In this document: positions 8,396 through 17,388 of the stretch, piece after piece
Layout: each line of letters opens with the position of its first letter
Numbering within the stretch: the first letter of the stretch is position 1
Source: Prochlorococcus sp. AG-409-P03
GTDB lineage: Bacteria > Cyanobacteriota > Cyanobacteriia > PCC-6307 > Cyanobiaceae
Direction: 5' to 3'
NCBI GenBank assembly: GCA_003215295.1
Contig: QCKN01000008.1
Location: forward strand, 1 to 41,775
DNA length: 41,775 nucleotides
Program-made: the position numbers and the translations under genes
Notes under the pieces: generated by a model
Database searches by the model: none
Told to the model about the DNA's origin: nothing
Seen by the model: the letters and a program-made list of their open reading frames with translations, nothing else

Positions 8396-10378
8396 TTGGA
8401 GGACTTGAGCTTCATTGGAGAGCAAAGCTACACAACAAACTTTGCTGATTCAATATGGATGCCCACAAAGATAGAAACCAATGCTTTGCAGCGCCATAGT
8501 TATGTAGAGGGTCTCACTCGAGTAGATCAAATTTGGGAATGGTTGAAGATCAATCATGGGCAGGTGCTTGCGGTGGAAGCTCCTCATGCCACTCATCCAG
8601 AAAGTTATAACTACGCAGAGCTTGCTGAAAAGATTTCTATAGCAGCAGACGCCTTTAGCTCCTTAGGGATAAGAGGTGGAGATGTGGTGGCGTTGTTTGC
8701 AGAAAACAGTCCTCGGTGGCTGATTGCTGACCAGGGCTTAATGCGAACAGGGGCTATTGATGCTGTGAGAGGGGCATCTGCGCCTGTTGAAGAACTGCGA
8801 TACATCCTTGAGGACTCTGGGGCTTCAGCTTTGGTTGTTCAATCAGCTGAATTGATAACTCAGCTCTCTCTAAATGACTCCCAACGGAGCAAGTTAAAGT
8901 TCATTCTTCAGCTCGAAGGAGAACCTTTAGAGGGTGTTATTAGTTGGAAAACTTTTTTGATGGGAAGAGGTGGTGGAAACCTGCCAATGGAATTAAACAT
9001 TGATCAGAAATTGAACTCGAACAAATCAGAAATAGCAACGATTCTATATACCTCTGGAACAACAGGTAAGCCTAAGGGGGTTCCTTTGACGCATTCGAAT
9101 TTGCTGCATCAAATAAAGACTTTGGCTTGTGTCGCGGCTCCTCCTCCTGGCTCACCAGTTCTTAGTGTTTTACCAATATGGCATGCATACGAGAGAAGTG
9201 CTGAGTATTACTTTTTTTCTTGTGCATGTACTCAGAGTTATACCACTATTAAATACCTCAAACAGGATCTTCAAAGAGTTAAGCCAATAGTTATGGCTAC
9301 TGTACCGAGGCTTTGGGAGGCAGTTCAGGCAGGATTTGATGATGCTCTTAAGAGAATGCCTAGAGTCCGCCAAACTTTTTTAAAGCTCGCATTGGCTAAC
9401 AGTGGTGCATATAAATTGGCCTTAAGGAAGTTGAGATTATTGGTTCTTCATGAGGTCACTCCAGTGGGGAGATTTACATCACTTGTTGAGGCCATTTGGC
9501 GATGGCCTTTTCATCTGGTTTCTTCTTATGTTCTATGGCCCAAGGTTTTAAAACAACTTTGTGGAGGGCAACTCCTTTTTGCAATTAATGGAGGGGGGGC
9601 TATTGCCCCACATGTGGATGCTTTTTTTGAAGCTTTGGGAGTTGAACTGCTCGTTGGCTATGGACTAACTGAAACAAGTCCAGTGGTTAGCTGTAGACGT
9701 CCATGGCGAAACATTAGGGGTAGTTCGGGGCAACCATTGCCAGGCACTGAATTTCGAATTGTTGATCTTGAAACTGGTTCTTCTAAGAGACTTCGAGAGA
9801 AGGGGCTTGTTCTTGTTCGGGGACCTCAAGTTATGAATGGATATCTTGGCAAGCCAGAAGCAACTGAAAAAGTTCTTAGTAAAGATGGATGGTTTGATAC
9901 AGGAGACTTGGGGATGCTTCTTCCTGATGGCTCGCTTGTTCTTACAGGTAGAGCGAAGGACACAATTGTTTTAAGCAGTGGTGAAAATATTGAGCCTGGT
10001 CCTCTTGAGGAGGTGTTGGTTTCTAGTCCCCTTGTAGAGCAAGTGATGTTGGTTGGGCAAGATGAGAGGCAGTTAGGTGCGTTGGTTGTTCCAAGTCTTG
10101 AGAGGGTATTAATTTGGTCAAGAGAGCAAGGCCTTGTGCTTCAGGCTGACTTGGGTGGTACTCCAGGTGATTATTCTTTAAGGAAGGCGTTAAGAGGCGA
10201 GCTCAATAGCTTGTTGGCTCACCGAAAAGGTTCAAGAGCAGATGAGAGGGTTGGTGGGGTTGCATTGGTCAAACCATTCTCTATAGAGAATGGTTTGCTT
10301 ACTCAAACACTGAAGCAACGTCGTGAGAAAATTTTCGCTCGAGACTATAAAGCTATAGCTTCAATTTATGGCAGATGA
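8396..10378 (+). CDS. aas: AMP-forming acyl-CoA/acyl-ACP synthetase
   Basis: A 660-residue adenylate-forming enzyme. The P-loop is YTSGTTGKPKGVP (218-230). Further motifs are GYGLTETSPVVSCR, the A5 region GWFDTGDLG, and the hinge/core LTGRAKDTIVLSSGENIEP, typical of long-chain fatty acid activating enzymes. Cyanobacteria use the Aas protein to recycle free fatty acids by loading them on ACP; that role is inferred, since CoA versus ACP cannot be told from sequence. The start is TTG 8396, chosen because AGGAGGG lies just upstream (8384-8390); an ATG at 8459 is the alternative. It lies 71 bases after lipB. Confidence 0.9.
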   Translation: MEDLSFIGEQSYTTNFADSIWMPTKIETNALQRHSYVEGLTRVDQIWEWLKINHGQVLAVEAPHATHPESYNYAELAEKISIAADAFSSLGIRGGDVVALFAENSPRWLIADQGLMRTGAIDAVRGASAPVEELRYILEDSGASALVVQSAELITQLSLNDSQRSKLKFILQLEGEPLEGVISWKTFLMGRGGGNLPMELNIDQKLNSNKSEIATILYTSGTTGKPKGVPLTHSNLLHQIKTLACVAAPPPGSPVLSVLPIWHAYERSAEYYFFSCACTQSYTTIKYLKQDLQRVKPIVMATVPRLWEAVQAGFDDALKRMPRVRQTFLKLALANSGAYKLALRKLRLLVLHEVTPVGRFTSLVEAIWRWPFHLVSSYVLWPKVLKQLCGGQLLFAINGGGAIAPHVDAFFEALGVELLVGYGLTETSPVVSCRRPWRNIRGSSGQPLPGTEFRIVDLETGSSKRLREKGLVLVRGPQVMNGYLGKPEATEKVLSKDGWFDTGDLGMLLPDGSLVLTGRAKDTIVLSSGENIEPGPLEEVLVSSPLVEQVMLVGQDERQLGALVVPSLERVLIWSREQGLVLQADLGGTPGDYSLRKALRGELNSLLAHRKGSRADERVGGVALVKPFSIENGLLTQTLKQRREKIFARDYKAIASIYGR

Positions 10379-10449
10379 ACTTTCAATATCAATGATTTAG
10401 TTGACCTTATGGCCTCGGCCTGAGAACGTGGCTCTTATTCTTTTTTTTT

Positions 10450-10893
10450 ATGACAGACGGTATTACCCTGTCGATTAAGCGATCAATCACCGTTCGAGCT
10501 GTAGTTACGCCTTCTTGGAAAGAGGAGGCTGAACGTGAGCTGAGCGGTGCCATCTCTACGACAGACCAGCAATTGGCTCAGTTGGAGCAAGAAGGGCAAC
10601 AGGTTGTAGATGATGTGCGTAGACAAAGTGCAAATCCTTTAGACCCGCGAGTACAGGAGCAAGTCGCTCAAGTTCAACAGCAAGTTGCGGCTAAACGGGC
10701 AGAACTGGAGGAACAGAAGCGGAATCTTCTTCAGCAACAAGTGCAAGTAAGAGATTTGGACATGGAGCAAATTGTTGAGCAAGGGCAAATAGAAAGCTTT
10801 TGTGATTTAAAAGTTGGAGATAATCTGGTCAAGAAGATGCAGGTTGCAGTCGTTGTTAGGGATGGGATTGTGCAGTCAATAGAAGATAACTGA
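10450..10893 (+). CDS. YlqD-family protein, coiled-coil
   Basis: A 147-residue protein with a short basic N-terminal beta region (ITLSIKRSITVRAVVTPSWKEEAERELS), a long Gln/Glu-rich alpha-helical coiled coil (about 30-100, e.g. QLAQLEQEGQQVVDD), and a C-terminal beta segment GQIESFCDLKVGDNLVKKM ending in VVVRDGIVQSIED. This layout matches the YlqD family of conserved cyanobacterial and Firmicute proteins. Its function is unknown; there is no signal peptide or membrane segment. It lies between the acyl-activating gene and the PDH E2 gene on the same strand, with a poly-T run just before the ATG. Confidence 0.75.
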   Translation: MTDGITLSIKRSITVRAVVTPSWKEEAERELSGAISTTDQQLAQLEQEGQQVVDDVRRQSANPLDPRVQEQVAQVQQQVAAKRAELEEQKRNLLQQQVQVRDLDMEQIVEQGQIESFCDLKVGDNLVKKMQVAVVVRDGIVQSIEDN

Positions 10894-10961
10894 TTAATCC
10901 TTGTGCCTTTGGGGCAGTGGGTCTCTAAAATTCTGTAAGAAACTCCTATTGGTTGAAGGCA

Positions 10962-12338
10962 TTGGCAACTCACGACATTTTTATGCCAGCCCTAAGTTCC
11001 ACCATGACGGAGGGCAAAATAGTTGAATGGCTTAAACAGCCAGGAGACAAGGTTGAACGGGGTGAGTCAGTCCTTGTTGTTGAGTCTGACAAGGCTGATA
11101 TGGATGTTGAGTCATTTCAAGATGGTTATTTGGCATCGGTTTTAATGCCTGCAGGAAGCACTGCACCCGTCGGGGAAACGATTGGATTGATTGTTGAGAC
11201 CCAAGAAGAGATTTCTGCTGTTCAGGCTCATGCACCTCAAGCTTCGTCAGCACCTGTCTCTACTCCGTCTTCAAGTACTTCTCTTAAAGAAGATTTAACC
11301 ACTACTCCAAAGTCTTCGAACTCTGTCAAGCCACCGGCAGTTGTTTCGTCAATAGCACCCAAAGCGCAAGCTCCAAGCATTACCCCGGCCGTAATTAACC
11401 ATGGTCGAATAATTGCTTCGCCAAGAGCCAAGAAGCTTGCATCTCAGATCGGGGTTGATTTGGCAACTGTTCAAGGAACTGGGCCTCATGGCCGAATTCA
11501 AGCGGAGGATGTAAAGAAAGCAACTGGTCAGCCCATTAGTGTGCCTTGGGTCGCTGAAAGTAATGCTCCGGCGTCGATAGCGGATCCTTTGCCTATCCCC
11601 CTAACTTCTTCCAAGACTCAGGAAAAGCTCATTAAAGACCTTTCTGGGAATAGTTTTGGTAGACCTGGTGAAACAATCTCTTTCAATACTCTTCAACAGG
11701 CGGTTAATCGCAATATGGAGGCAAGTCTTTCAGTGCCTTGTTTCAGAGTTGGATATAGCATTATTACTGAGAGACTCGATGCCTTTTATAAGCAAGTCAA
11801 GCCTCAAGGGGTAACAATGACTGCCTTGCTAGCCAAAGCAGTAGGCAGAACGCTTGCTCGCCATCCCCAGGTAAATGCTGCTTCGAGTAATGCAGGCATG
11901 GTGTATCCCTGCGAAGTTAACGTTGCGATTGCTGTAGCAATGGAAGATGGAGGTTTGATCACACCTGTCCTGAAGAATGCAGATAAGACAGACTTGTTTG
12001 AATTGTCGAGGCAATGGGCTGACCTTGTGAAAAGATCCAGATCTAAGCAGCTACAACCTGATGAATACACCAGCGGTACTTTTACTCTTTCAAACTTAGG
12101 GATGTTTGGGGTAGATAGATTTGATGCAATCCTGCCTCCTGGGACTGGAGCGATACTTGCAGTTGCAGCTTCTCAATCTCAGGTTGTTGCTGGTAAAGAC
12201 AACTCCATTTCTATAAAGAGGTTAATGCAGGTAAATCTGACTGCTGACCATAGGGTTATTTACGGGGCTGATGGAGCGGCCTTCCTCAGGGATCTTGCGG
12301 ATTTGATTGAACATAATCCAGAAGATCTTGGTTCTTGA
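10962..12338 (+). CDS. pdhC: Dihydrolipoamide acetyltransferase, pyruvate dehydrogenase E2
   Basis: A 458-residue E2. The lipoyl domain comes first (ATHDIFMPALSSTMTEGKI; the lipoylated Lys is in VVESDKADMDVES), then a Ser/Pro/Ala-rich linker, the E1/E3-binding domain ASPRAKKLASQIGVDLATVQ with GTGPHGRIQAEDV, and the catalytic acetyltransferase core with the active-site DHRVIYGADGAAF near the C-terminus. It moves acetyl groups to CoA in the PDH complex, feeding fatty acid synthesis. The start is TTG 10962, giving the family-typical ATHDIFMPALSS N-terminus; TTG 10953 would add three residues. Its lipoylation would depend on LipB, encoded upstream. Confidence 0.95.
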   Translation: MATHDIFMPALSSTMTEGKIVEWLKQPGDKVERGESVLVVESDKADMDVESFQDGYLASVLMPAGSTAPVGETIGLIVETQEEISAVQAHAPQASSAPVSTPSSSTSLKEDLTTTPKSSNSVKPPAVVSSIAPKAQAPSITPAVINHGRIIASPRAKKLASQIGVDLATVQGTGPHGRIQAEDVKKATGQPISVPWVAESNAPASIADPLPIPLTSSKTQEKLIKDLSGNSFGRPGETISFNTLQQAVNRNMEASLSVPCFRVGYSIITERLDAFYKQVKPQGVTMTALLAKAVGRTLARHPQVNAASSNAGMVYPCEVNVAIAVAMEDGGLITPVLKNADKTDLFELSRQWADLVKRSRSKQLQPDEYTSGTFTLSNLGMFGVDRFDAILPPGTGAILAVAASQSQVVAGKDNSISIKRLMQVNLTADHRVIYGADGAAFLRDLADLIEHNPEDLGS

Positions 12339-12382
12339 TTATGTTTTGCGCTCTTATCTCTAAGGATCTAACTCTTTGAAAG

Positions 12383-13513
12383 GTGGCGGACTTATTAGAT
12401 TCCTTTTTGAGTTCATATCACTATGATCTGGATAGTAACTTGATAGCCCAAGAGCCAATAGAGCCTCGACATAATGCTCGGTTGATGGTCGTTGAGAGAT
12501 CGAAGAGAGACTTTATTTCTGTCAAGCATCAGAAAGTGTGGGACTGGCAAGAAGAGTTGCACCCAGGTGATTTGATAGTCCTTAATGACACAAGGGTTCT
12601 CAAGGCAAGATTGCGAGTGGTTCGCTCAGGAGGAGGGAAAGGGGAGTTGTTATTGCTTGAGCCTAAAGGTGATGGGAATTGGCTCTGCCTTGCGAGACCG
12701 GCAAAGAGAATGCGTCCAGGGGACTCTTTGTGGCTTCTAGGGGGTTCGAAGGAGCCAATGCAATTAGAAGTGATTGCTGAAGACGATGAATGTGGGGGAC
12801 GTATCGTTAAGTTCCCTTCACGTTTTGCGGAGAGGGAAACTGTTGAAGAGCTTTTAGAGACTTGTGGAGAAGTCCCTTTGCCTCCATATATACACAATCA
12901 AAAGTTAACGAATGGAGATAGATATCAGACGAGATATGCCTCTCAACCAGGAGCTGTTGCAGCGCCTACCGCTGGTCTTCACCTCAGTGATGAGCTTCTA
13001 TCGTTATTGAACAAGAAAGGTGTTAAACAAACACGAGTTACTTTGCATGTTGGGTTAGGTACCTTTAGACCTTTGGAGCGAGAAGACCTAACTAATTTGC
13101 AGCTTCATAGTGAATGGGTTGAGGTTAGTGATCATGTCGTCAGAGCAGTCGCCGACTGTCAGTCTCGAGGAGGGAGAGTTATTGCTGTAGGCACAACTAG
13201 TGTGAGGGCTCTTGAGGGGGCTTTTGCGGCTGGTAATGGATGCCTTTTTCCATTTAAAGGCAAGGTGGATTTAGTTATAAAACCAGGGTATCGATTTGGA
13301 GTAGTCGACGGACTGTTGACAAACTTTCATCTCCCTAAGAGCTCGCTATTGCTTTTGGTAAGTGCATTGATTGGAAGAAAAAACCTACTGGCTCTCTATG
13401 AAAATGCCATTGAGAACCAGTACAGGTTTTTTTCTTATGGCGATGCCATGTGGATTAGTCCAGGGGCTATTAATGCTTTTGCTCGACTTAAGCAGAAACA
13501 GGTTGTTGAATAA
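12383..13513 (+). CDS. queA: S-adenosylmethionine:tRNA ribosyltransferase-isomerase QueA
   Basis: A 376-residue QueA, which transfers and isomerises the ribosyl group of SAM onto 7-aminomethyl-7-deazaguanine in tRNA to form epoxyqueuosine. Motifs are [20 protein letters not shown] (the family N-terminus), [54 protein letters not shown] and [26 protein letters not shown] and [19 protein letters not shown] follow at the end. The start is GTG 12383, with GAAAGG directly before it. It ends 26 bases inside the convergent cysK gene. Confidence 0.96.
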   Translation: MADLLDSFLSSYHYDLDSNLIAQEPIEPRHNARLMVVERSKRDFISVKHQKVWDWQEELHPGDLIVLNDTRVLKARLRVVRSGGGKGELLLLEPKGDGNWLCLARPAKRMRPGDSLWLLGGSKEPMQLEVIAEDDECGGRIVKFPSRFAERETVEELLETCGEVPLPPYIHNQKLTNGDRYQTRYASQPGAVAAPTAGLHLSDELLSLLNKKGVKQTRVTLHVGLGTFRPLEREDLTNLQLHSEWVEVSDHVVRAVADCQSRGGRVIAVGTTSVRALEGAFAAGNGCLFPFKGKVDLVIKPGYRFGVVDGLLTNFHLPKSSLLLLVSALIGRKNLLALYENAIENQYRFFSYGDAMWISPGAINAFARLKQKQVVE

Positions 13514-14474
13514 TGCCTGTGGGCACATTTTCAAACATTACGGAGGAAAGATACCTCTCTGCCATGTCGGGGAGCACAACAACAATTGTTTTACCTGCAA
13601 ACTCATCTTGTTCTGCAATTCGTATGGCAGCCGCAACAGCAGCTCCACATGAAATTCCCACAAGCAGCCCTTCCTCTTGGGCTAACCGCAGGGCCATTGC
13701 TATTGATTCGTCATTACTCACTTGCTCAACCCTATCAATCACTGATAGGTCAAGGTTTTTAGGAATAAAACCAGCTCCTATTCCTTGAATTTTGTGTGGT
13801 CCTGGTTTGACCTCTTCTCCTTTAAGGGTTTGGGTGATCACTGGACTATGCGAAGGCTCAACTGCGACAGAGAGAATAGATTTACCTTTTTCTTGCTTGA
13901 TGAAGCGAGAAACTCCTGTAATTGTTCCACCTGTGCCCACTCCGGCTACAAGTACATCAATTTCACCATCGCAGTCATTCCAGATCTCAGGACCAGTTGT
14001 TTTGAAGTGAATTTCAGGATTAGCAGGATTTTCGAATTGTCCTGGCATGAAATATTTTTGTGTATCACTTTCAGCAATTTCTTTTGCCTTTGCTATCGCA
14101 CCTGGCATACCCTTAGCCGCTTCGGTGAGAATTAACTCAGCACCTAGAACCGCCATAACTCTTCGACGCTCTAATGACATCGATTCGGGCATGGTCAAGA
14201 TGAGTTTGTAGCCTCGAGCAGCGGCAGTAAAAGCAAGGGCTATCCCAGTGTTGCCCGATGTTGGCTCCACTATGGTTTGCCCTTTGTTTAGGGCACCACG
14301 TTTTTCGGCATCCCAAATCATGTTTGCCCCAATTCTGCATTTGACGCTGTAAGCAGGATTGCGACCCTCAATCTTGGCTAAAACAGTTGCCTTTGCATTT
14401 TTGGTAATTGAGTTGAGCTTGACCAAGGGAGTGTTGCCGATGGCAAGGCTGTTGTCTTCGTAAATTCTGGACAT
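13488..14474 (-). CDS. cysK: Cysteine synthase A (O-acetylserine sulfhydrylase)
   Basis: A 328-residue PLP enzyme that makes cysteine from O-acetylserine and sulfide. The cofactor lysine is K45 in [23 protein letters not shown] (71-82) is the substrate and cofactor loop, and [20 protein letters not shown] is the phosphate-binding glycine loop. It ends with [20 protein letters not shown]. The K45 segment and NTPLVKLN agree with CysK rather than CysM, though the two are close. It lies downstream of the two cystathionine gamma-synthase-family genes, consistent with a sulfur amino-acid cluster. The start is ATG 14474; the 3' end overlaps queA by 26 bases. Confidence 0.94.
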   Translation of the reverse strand: MSRIYEDNSLAIGNTPLVKLNSITKNAKATVLAKIEGRNPAYSVKCRIGANMIWDAEKRGALNKGQTIVEPTSGNTGIALAFTAAARGYKLILTMPESMSLERRRVMAVLGAELILTEAAKGMPGAIAKAKEIAESDTQKYFMPGQFENPANPEIHFKTTGPEIWNDCDGEIDVLVAGVGTGGTITGVSRFIKQEKGKSILSVAVEPSHSPVITQTLKGEEVKPGPHKIQGIGAGFIPKNLDLSVIDRVEQVSNDESIAMALRLAQEEGLLVGISCGAAVAAAIRIAEQDEFAGKTIVVVLPDMAERYLSSVMFENVPTGIIQQPVSA

Positions 14475-14568
14475 GCTTAGCTGTGAACAGATCTAATGAT
14501 TAGCTGGAATTTAGTTCCCTTGCATGCTGGTGAGTGGATGTGACAACTATTTGTTTGATTTCGGCTGA

Positions 14569-16047
14569 TTATTCCAAGGCTGTTTTGAAGCGCTCCCAAA
14601 GATTCTCTGGCTCTTCTAGTCCTACCGAAACCCTTAAAAGGTGAGGCGAAACTCCGCATTTTTGGGCCCAATCCAGTTCGTTGTAGTGGGCTAACAGCAC
14701 ATATGGACAAACCAATGTGAAGTTGGTTCCAAGACTCGGTCCTTTGCAAGTTGCTAATGAGTTGTAAAACTTTTTGGCTTTGCTTAAGCCTCCTACTACT
14801 TGGAAGGAAAGTAAGCATCCATGACCGCCTCCTTTTCTCATAAGGGATTGGAAATTGGGACAGGATTCTGGATGGAAAACTTGCTCAACAGCTGGGTGGC
14901 TTTCCAGGTGTCTTTTTAGAGTTAGACAGGCTTTGTTTAACTGTGGAATTCGATCTTTAATATCTCTGCTGGCTTCTTCCAGAGCAATGGCATCTGAATC
15001 AGCCAATGGAGTTAGGTCAGTATTTCCAATTAGCGTCTTAAGAGCTTGTGCCCATCGAGACATGGGACTGATCACTAGAGAGCCTGCCAAAATATCTCCT
15101 CTGCCCGCAAAGCTTTTTGTAAGAGAGCTGAAGATAAGGTCTGCAAAAGGCAGAGCATCTAAATTTAGTGCAGAGCCAATTGTGTCATCTGCAATTAAAG
15201 GGATGTCACGTTGGTGCACTAGTTGTGAGACAGTTTGAAGGTCAATACACTGCAAGAGGGGGTTGCTTGGAAGTTCAACTACTACTGCTGCTGGTTTCCT
15301 TCTATCAAGCTCTGCAGATATGACTTCGAGGTCGGTCTTTAGTAAGAGGTCACTGCCTTGAAAGACTCTTTGCGGAAGTTTTAATACATCAACATAGGGG
15401 AAGCCTAATTGGAGAACTGATTTGTTAGGGAAAAGCTGAGTTATTGCTTCTAGTCCACTTTCTAGTGCCGCCATGCCTGAAGGAAAAAGTTCAACATTTT
15501 TTGGTGGACATGAATAAATTTCTGCTAATCGCTTGCGAAGAATTTCTCTAGCTTCTTCGCCTGCCTTGGGAGCAGGTGCGGCTTCTTGATTGAGTGCGAT
15601 GGCTGCTAATCTTGATGAAGCACCTATTCCTGTGTGTTGCCAAAATTCTTTGGCCTTGGGTGTTGATTTTGTGTCTGCGATTAAGCAATACAAACCTAAA
15701 ACTTTTTTGATATTTGTTTTGCCATTTTCTGAGTTCTTTGAACAATGATTTCTGGCTTTTGTTGCACTAGCAAAGGTTGGATATGGCCATGCACTGCACT
15801 CCTCCCACTCAGAGATATCACATGCAAGCTGTGCAACTTTTTGAACAAGAGGGTTCAGCCCGAACCGTGGATAAATTGCTTCAAGAGACTTTAAAACTCC
15901 AGGGTCTTTCTCTTCATATGCAATTACGTCCTCCCAGCGTGGTAAGGCAACTGAGACAGCATGAGGGCTCTGAGGGATAGCTTTACCTAGATCCTCGGAT
16001 TTCCAATAGGGTTTTTCTAGAAGATTACGCTTACTCACGGGGGTCAA
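14569..16047 (-). CDS. metB: Cystathionine gamma-synthase, fungal-type with N-terminal extension
   Basis: A 492-residue PLP enzyme of the Cys/Met metabolism family, about 100 residues longer than bacterial MetB. The extension carries HAVSVALPRW (29-38), AYEE (44-47) and YPRFGLNPL (59-67), a pattern I associate with the N-terminus of fungal cystathionine gamma-synthases (yeast Str2, Neurospora met-7). The catalytic core has LFPSGMAALESG, IADDTIGSALN with the cofactor aspartate, and K311 in FSSLTKSFAGRGD. It would join cysteine to an activated homoserine. It overlaps the upstream paralogue as TTGA; a GTG at 16038 is an alternative start. The gap after it to cysK is 94 bases with no clear feature. 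Confidence 0.85.
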   Translation of the reverse strand: MTPVSKRNLLEKPYWKSEDLGKAIPQSPHAVSVALPRWEDVIAYEEKDPGVLKSLEAIYPRFGLNPLVQKVAQLACDISEWEECSAWPYPTFASATKARNHCSKNSENGKTNIKKVLGLYCLIADTKSTPKAKEFWQHTGIGASSRLAAIALNQEAAPAPKAGEEAREILRKRLAEIYSCPPKNVELFPSGMAALESGLEAITQLFPNKSVLQLGFPYVDVLKLPQRVFQGSDLLLKTDLEVISAELDRRKPAAVVVELPSNPLLQCIDLQTVSQLVHQRDIPLIADDTIGSALNLDALPFADLIFSSLTKSFAGRGDILAGSLVISPMSRWAQALKTLIGNTDLTPLADSDAIALEEASRDIKDRIPQLNKACLTLKRHLESHPAVEQVFHPESCPNFQSLMRKGGGHGCLLSFQVVGGLSKAKKFYNSLATCKGPSLGTNFTLVCPYVLLAHYNELDWAQKCGVSPHLLRVSVGLEEPENLWERFKTALE

Positions 16048-17204
16048 TCGAGTGCCTCGTTGAGGTCGAAGCTCAGATCTGCCAGGTCTTCACATCCCAC
16101 TGAAAAGCGCACAAGAGACTCATTTATTCCTAGTTCCTTTTTAACTTCATCTGAGATAGAGGCGTGAGTCATCGTCGCCGGATGACAGACAAGGCTTTCA
16201 ACGCCACCTAGGCTTTCAGCCATCTTGAAATACCTCAAATTTTTACAGGCTTTATAGGTCTGGGTTTGATTGCCTTTAAGGCTTGCCGTAATAATTGCTC
16301 CTCCTCCGTCCATTTGCCGAAGCGCTACTTTTTGTTGGGGATGGTCTTCTCTGAATGGGTATAGAACCCATTCCACTGAGGGGTGAAGAGCAAGTTGATT
16401 GGCTAGTGCAGTTGCGTTGGAGATTTGTCTTTCGAGTCGTAATGGAAGAGTTTTTGCTCCTCTAGTTATTAACCAACAGTCAAATGGCGATGGTTGGAGG
16501 CCAAGCGCCTTTTGGGCAAATTTCATTTGATCGTGCCATTGAACATCATTAGTGCAAATGGCACCCCCAAGAGCATCTGAATGGCCGTTTATATACTTTG
16601 TTGTGCTTGTTAAAGAAATTGTTGCCCCTAGTTTAAGTGGCTGTTGAACAAGGGCGGTACAAAAGGTGTTGTCAACAACTACAGGCACTTTTTCCAAACT
16701 AGCTATTTCACATATCTTTTTGATATCAAGAATTTTGAGTAATGGGTTGGTAGGGCTTTCAATCCAAATCAAAGCTGGTTTTTGCTTGGAGATTTCATCA
16801 AGAGCGGATTGCTTAGTGAAATCGACCCGAGCTGTATTGATTTCAAACTTCTGGAGGATTTGTTCGAATAATCTGACTGTGCAGCCATATAGGTTTTCTT
16901 CGCATAGAACTAGATCCCCAGCTTTTAGGTTGGAAGCAATCGCTGTAATGGCACTGACTCCAGAGGAGAAAACGGTTGAGTATTCGCAACTTTCAATAGA
17001 GGCAAGTAAATTCTCCAGAATTCGAAAATTTGGGTTCCCTGATCTTGTGTAATCAAAACCTTGAGGGTTCCCGTGCTCAAAAGTTGAACTTGGGAAGATA
17101 GGGGGCATTATTGTCCCAGTTTCCCTCGCGAAGCTTTCTCCATGATGAATGGATCGAGTATTTATTCCAGGTAGGTGGCGACTTTGGAATTTGTCTGAGG
17201 CCAC
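16044..17204 (-). CDS. Cystathionine gamma-synthase/gamma-lyase family PLP enzyme, bacterial type
   Basis: A 386-residue member of the canonical transsulfuration family. It has YTRSGNPNFRILENLLASIE (52-71), FSSGVSAITAIASNLKAGD (79-97), ENLYGCTVRLFEQ, VVVDNTFCTALVQQPL (the cofactor aspartate) and the PLP lysine K203 in SLTSTTKYINGHSDALGG. MAESLGGVESLVCHPATMTHAS is the usual C-terminal substrate loop. Synthase, gamma-lyase and homocysteine-forming activities cannot be told apart here. It sits directly before the fungal-type metB (4-base overlap), suggesting two steps of the same pathway. The start is GTG 17204; no clear ribosome-binding site. Confidence 0.85.
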   Translation of the reverse strand: MASDKFQSRHLPGINTRSIHHGESFARETGTIMPPIFPSSTFEHGNPQGFDYTRSGNPNFRILENLLASIESCEYSTVFSSGVSAITAIASNLKAGDLVLCEENLYGCTVRLFEQILQKFEINTARVDFTKQSALDEISKQKPALIWIESPTNPLLKILDIKKICEIASLEKVPVVVDNTFCTALVQQPLKLGATISLTSTTKYINGHSDALGGAICTNDVQWHDQMKFAQKALGLQPSPFDCWLITRGAKTLPLRLERQISNATALANQLALHPSVEWVLYPFREDHPQQKVALRQMDGGGAIITASLKGNQTQTYKACKNLRYFKMAESLGGVESLVCHPATMTHASISDEVKKELGINESLVRFSVGCEDLADLSFDLNEALD

Positions 17205-17310
17205 TTTTTTTATAGGTTTTTAATAGGCTAGAGAACCGCACACTGAATCCTTTTAAAAGAAGAGGATTTAGAGGTGAATTTGTTGCTGAATTAATGGAGC
17301 ATAGGTAATG

Positions 17311-17338
17311 AAAAAGCCCTGCCAAGGCAGGGCTTTTT
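17311..17338 (-). terminator. Rho-independent terminator downstream of pcb
   Basis: A 13-base perfect inverted repeat (17311-17323 and 17326-17338), GC-rich core GCCCTGCC, flanked by A and T runs, so it can act on both strands. It lies 51 bases after the pcb stop on the minus strand and before the sulfur gene that starts at 17204. The rest of the 17205-17388 gap shows no gene. Confidence 0.9.
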
Positions 17339-17388
17339 TCAGATCTCGCAGAAAATTACTAGATATTATCTTTGTAATTTTGCGATTT

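Noticed and set aside
13513-14135. Plus-strand ORFs antisense to cysK
   Set aside because: cysK carries all catalytic motifs on the minus strand; the antisense frames have none.
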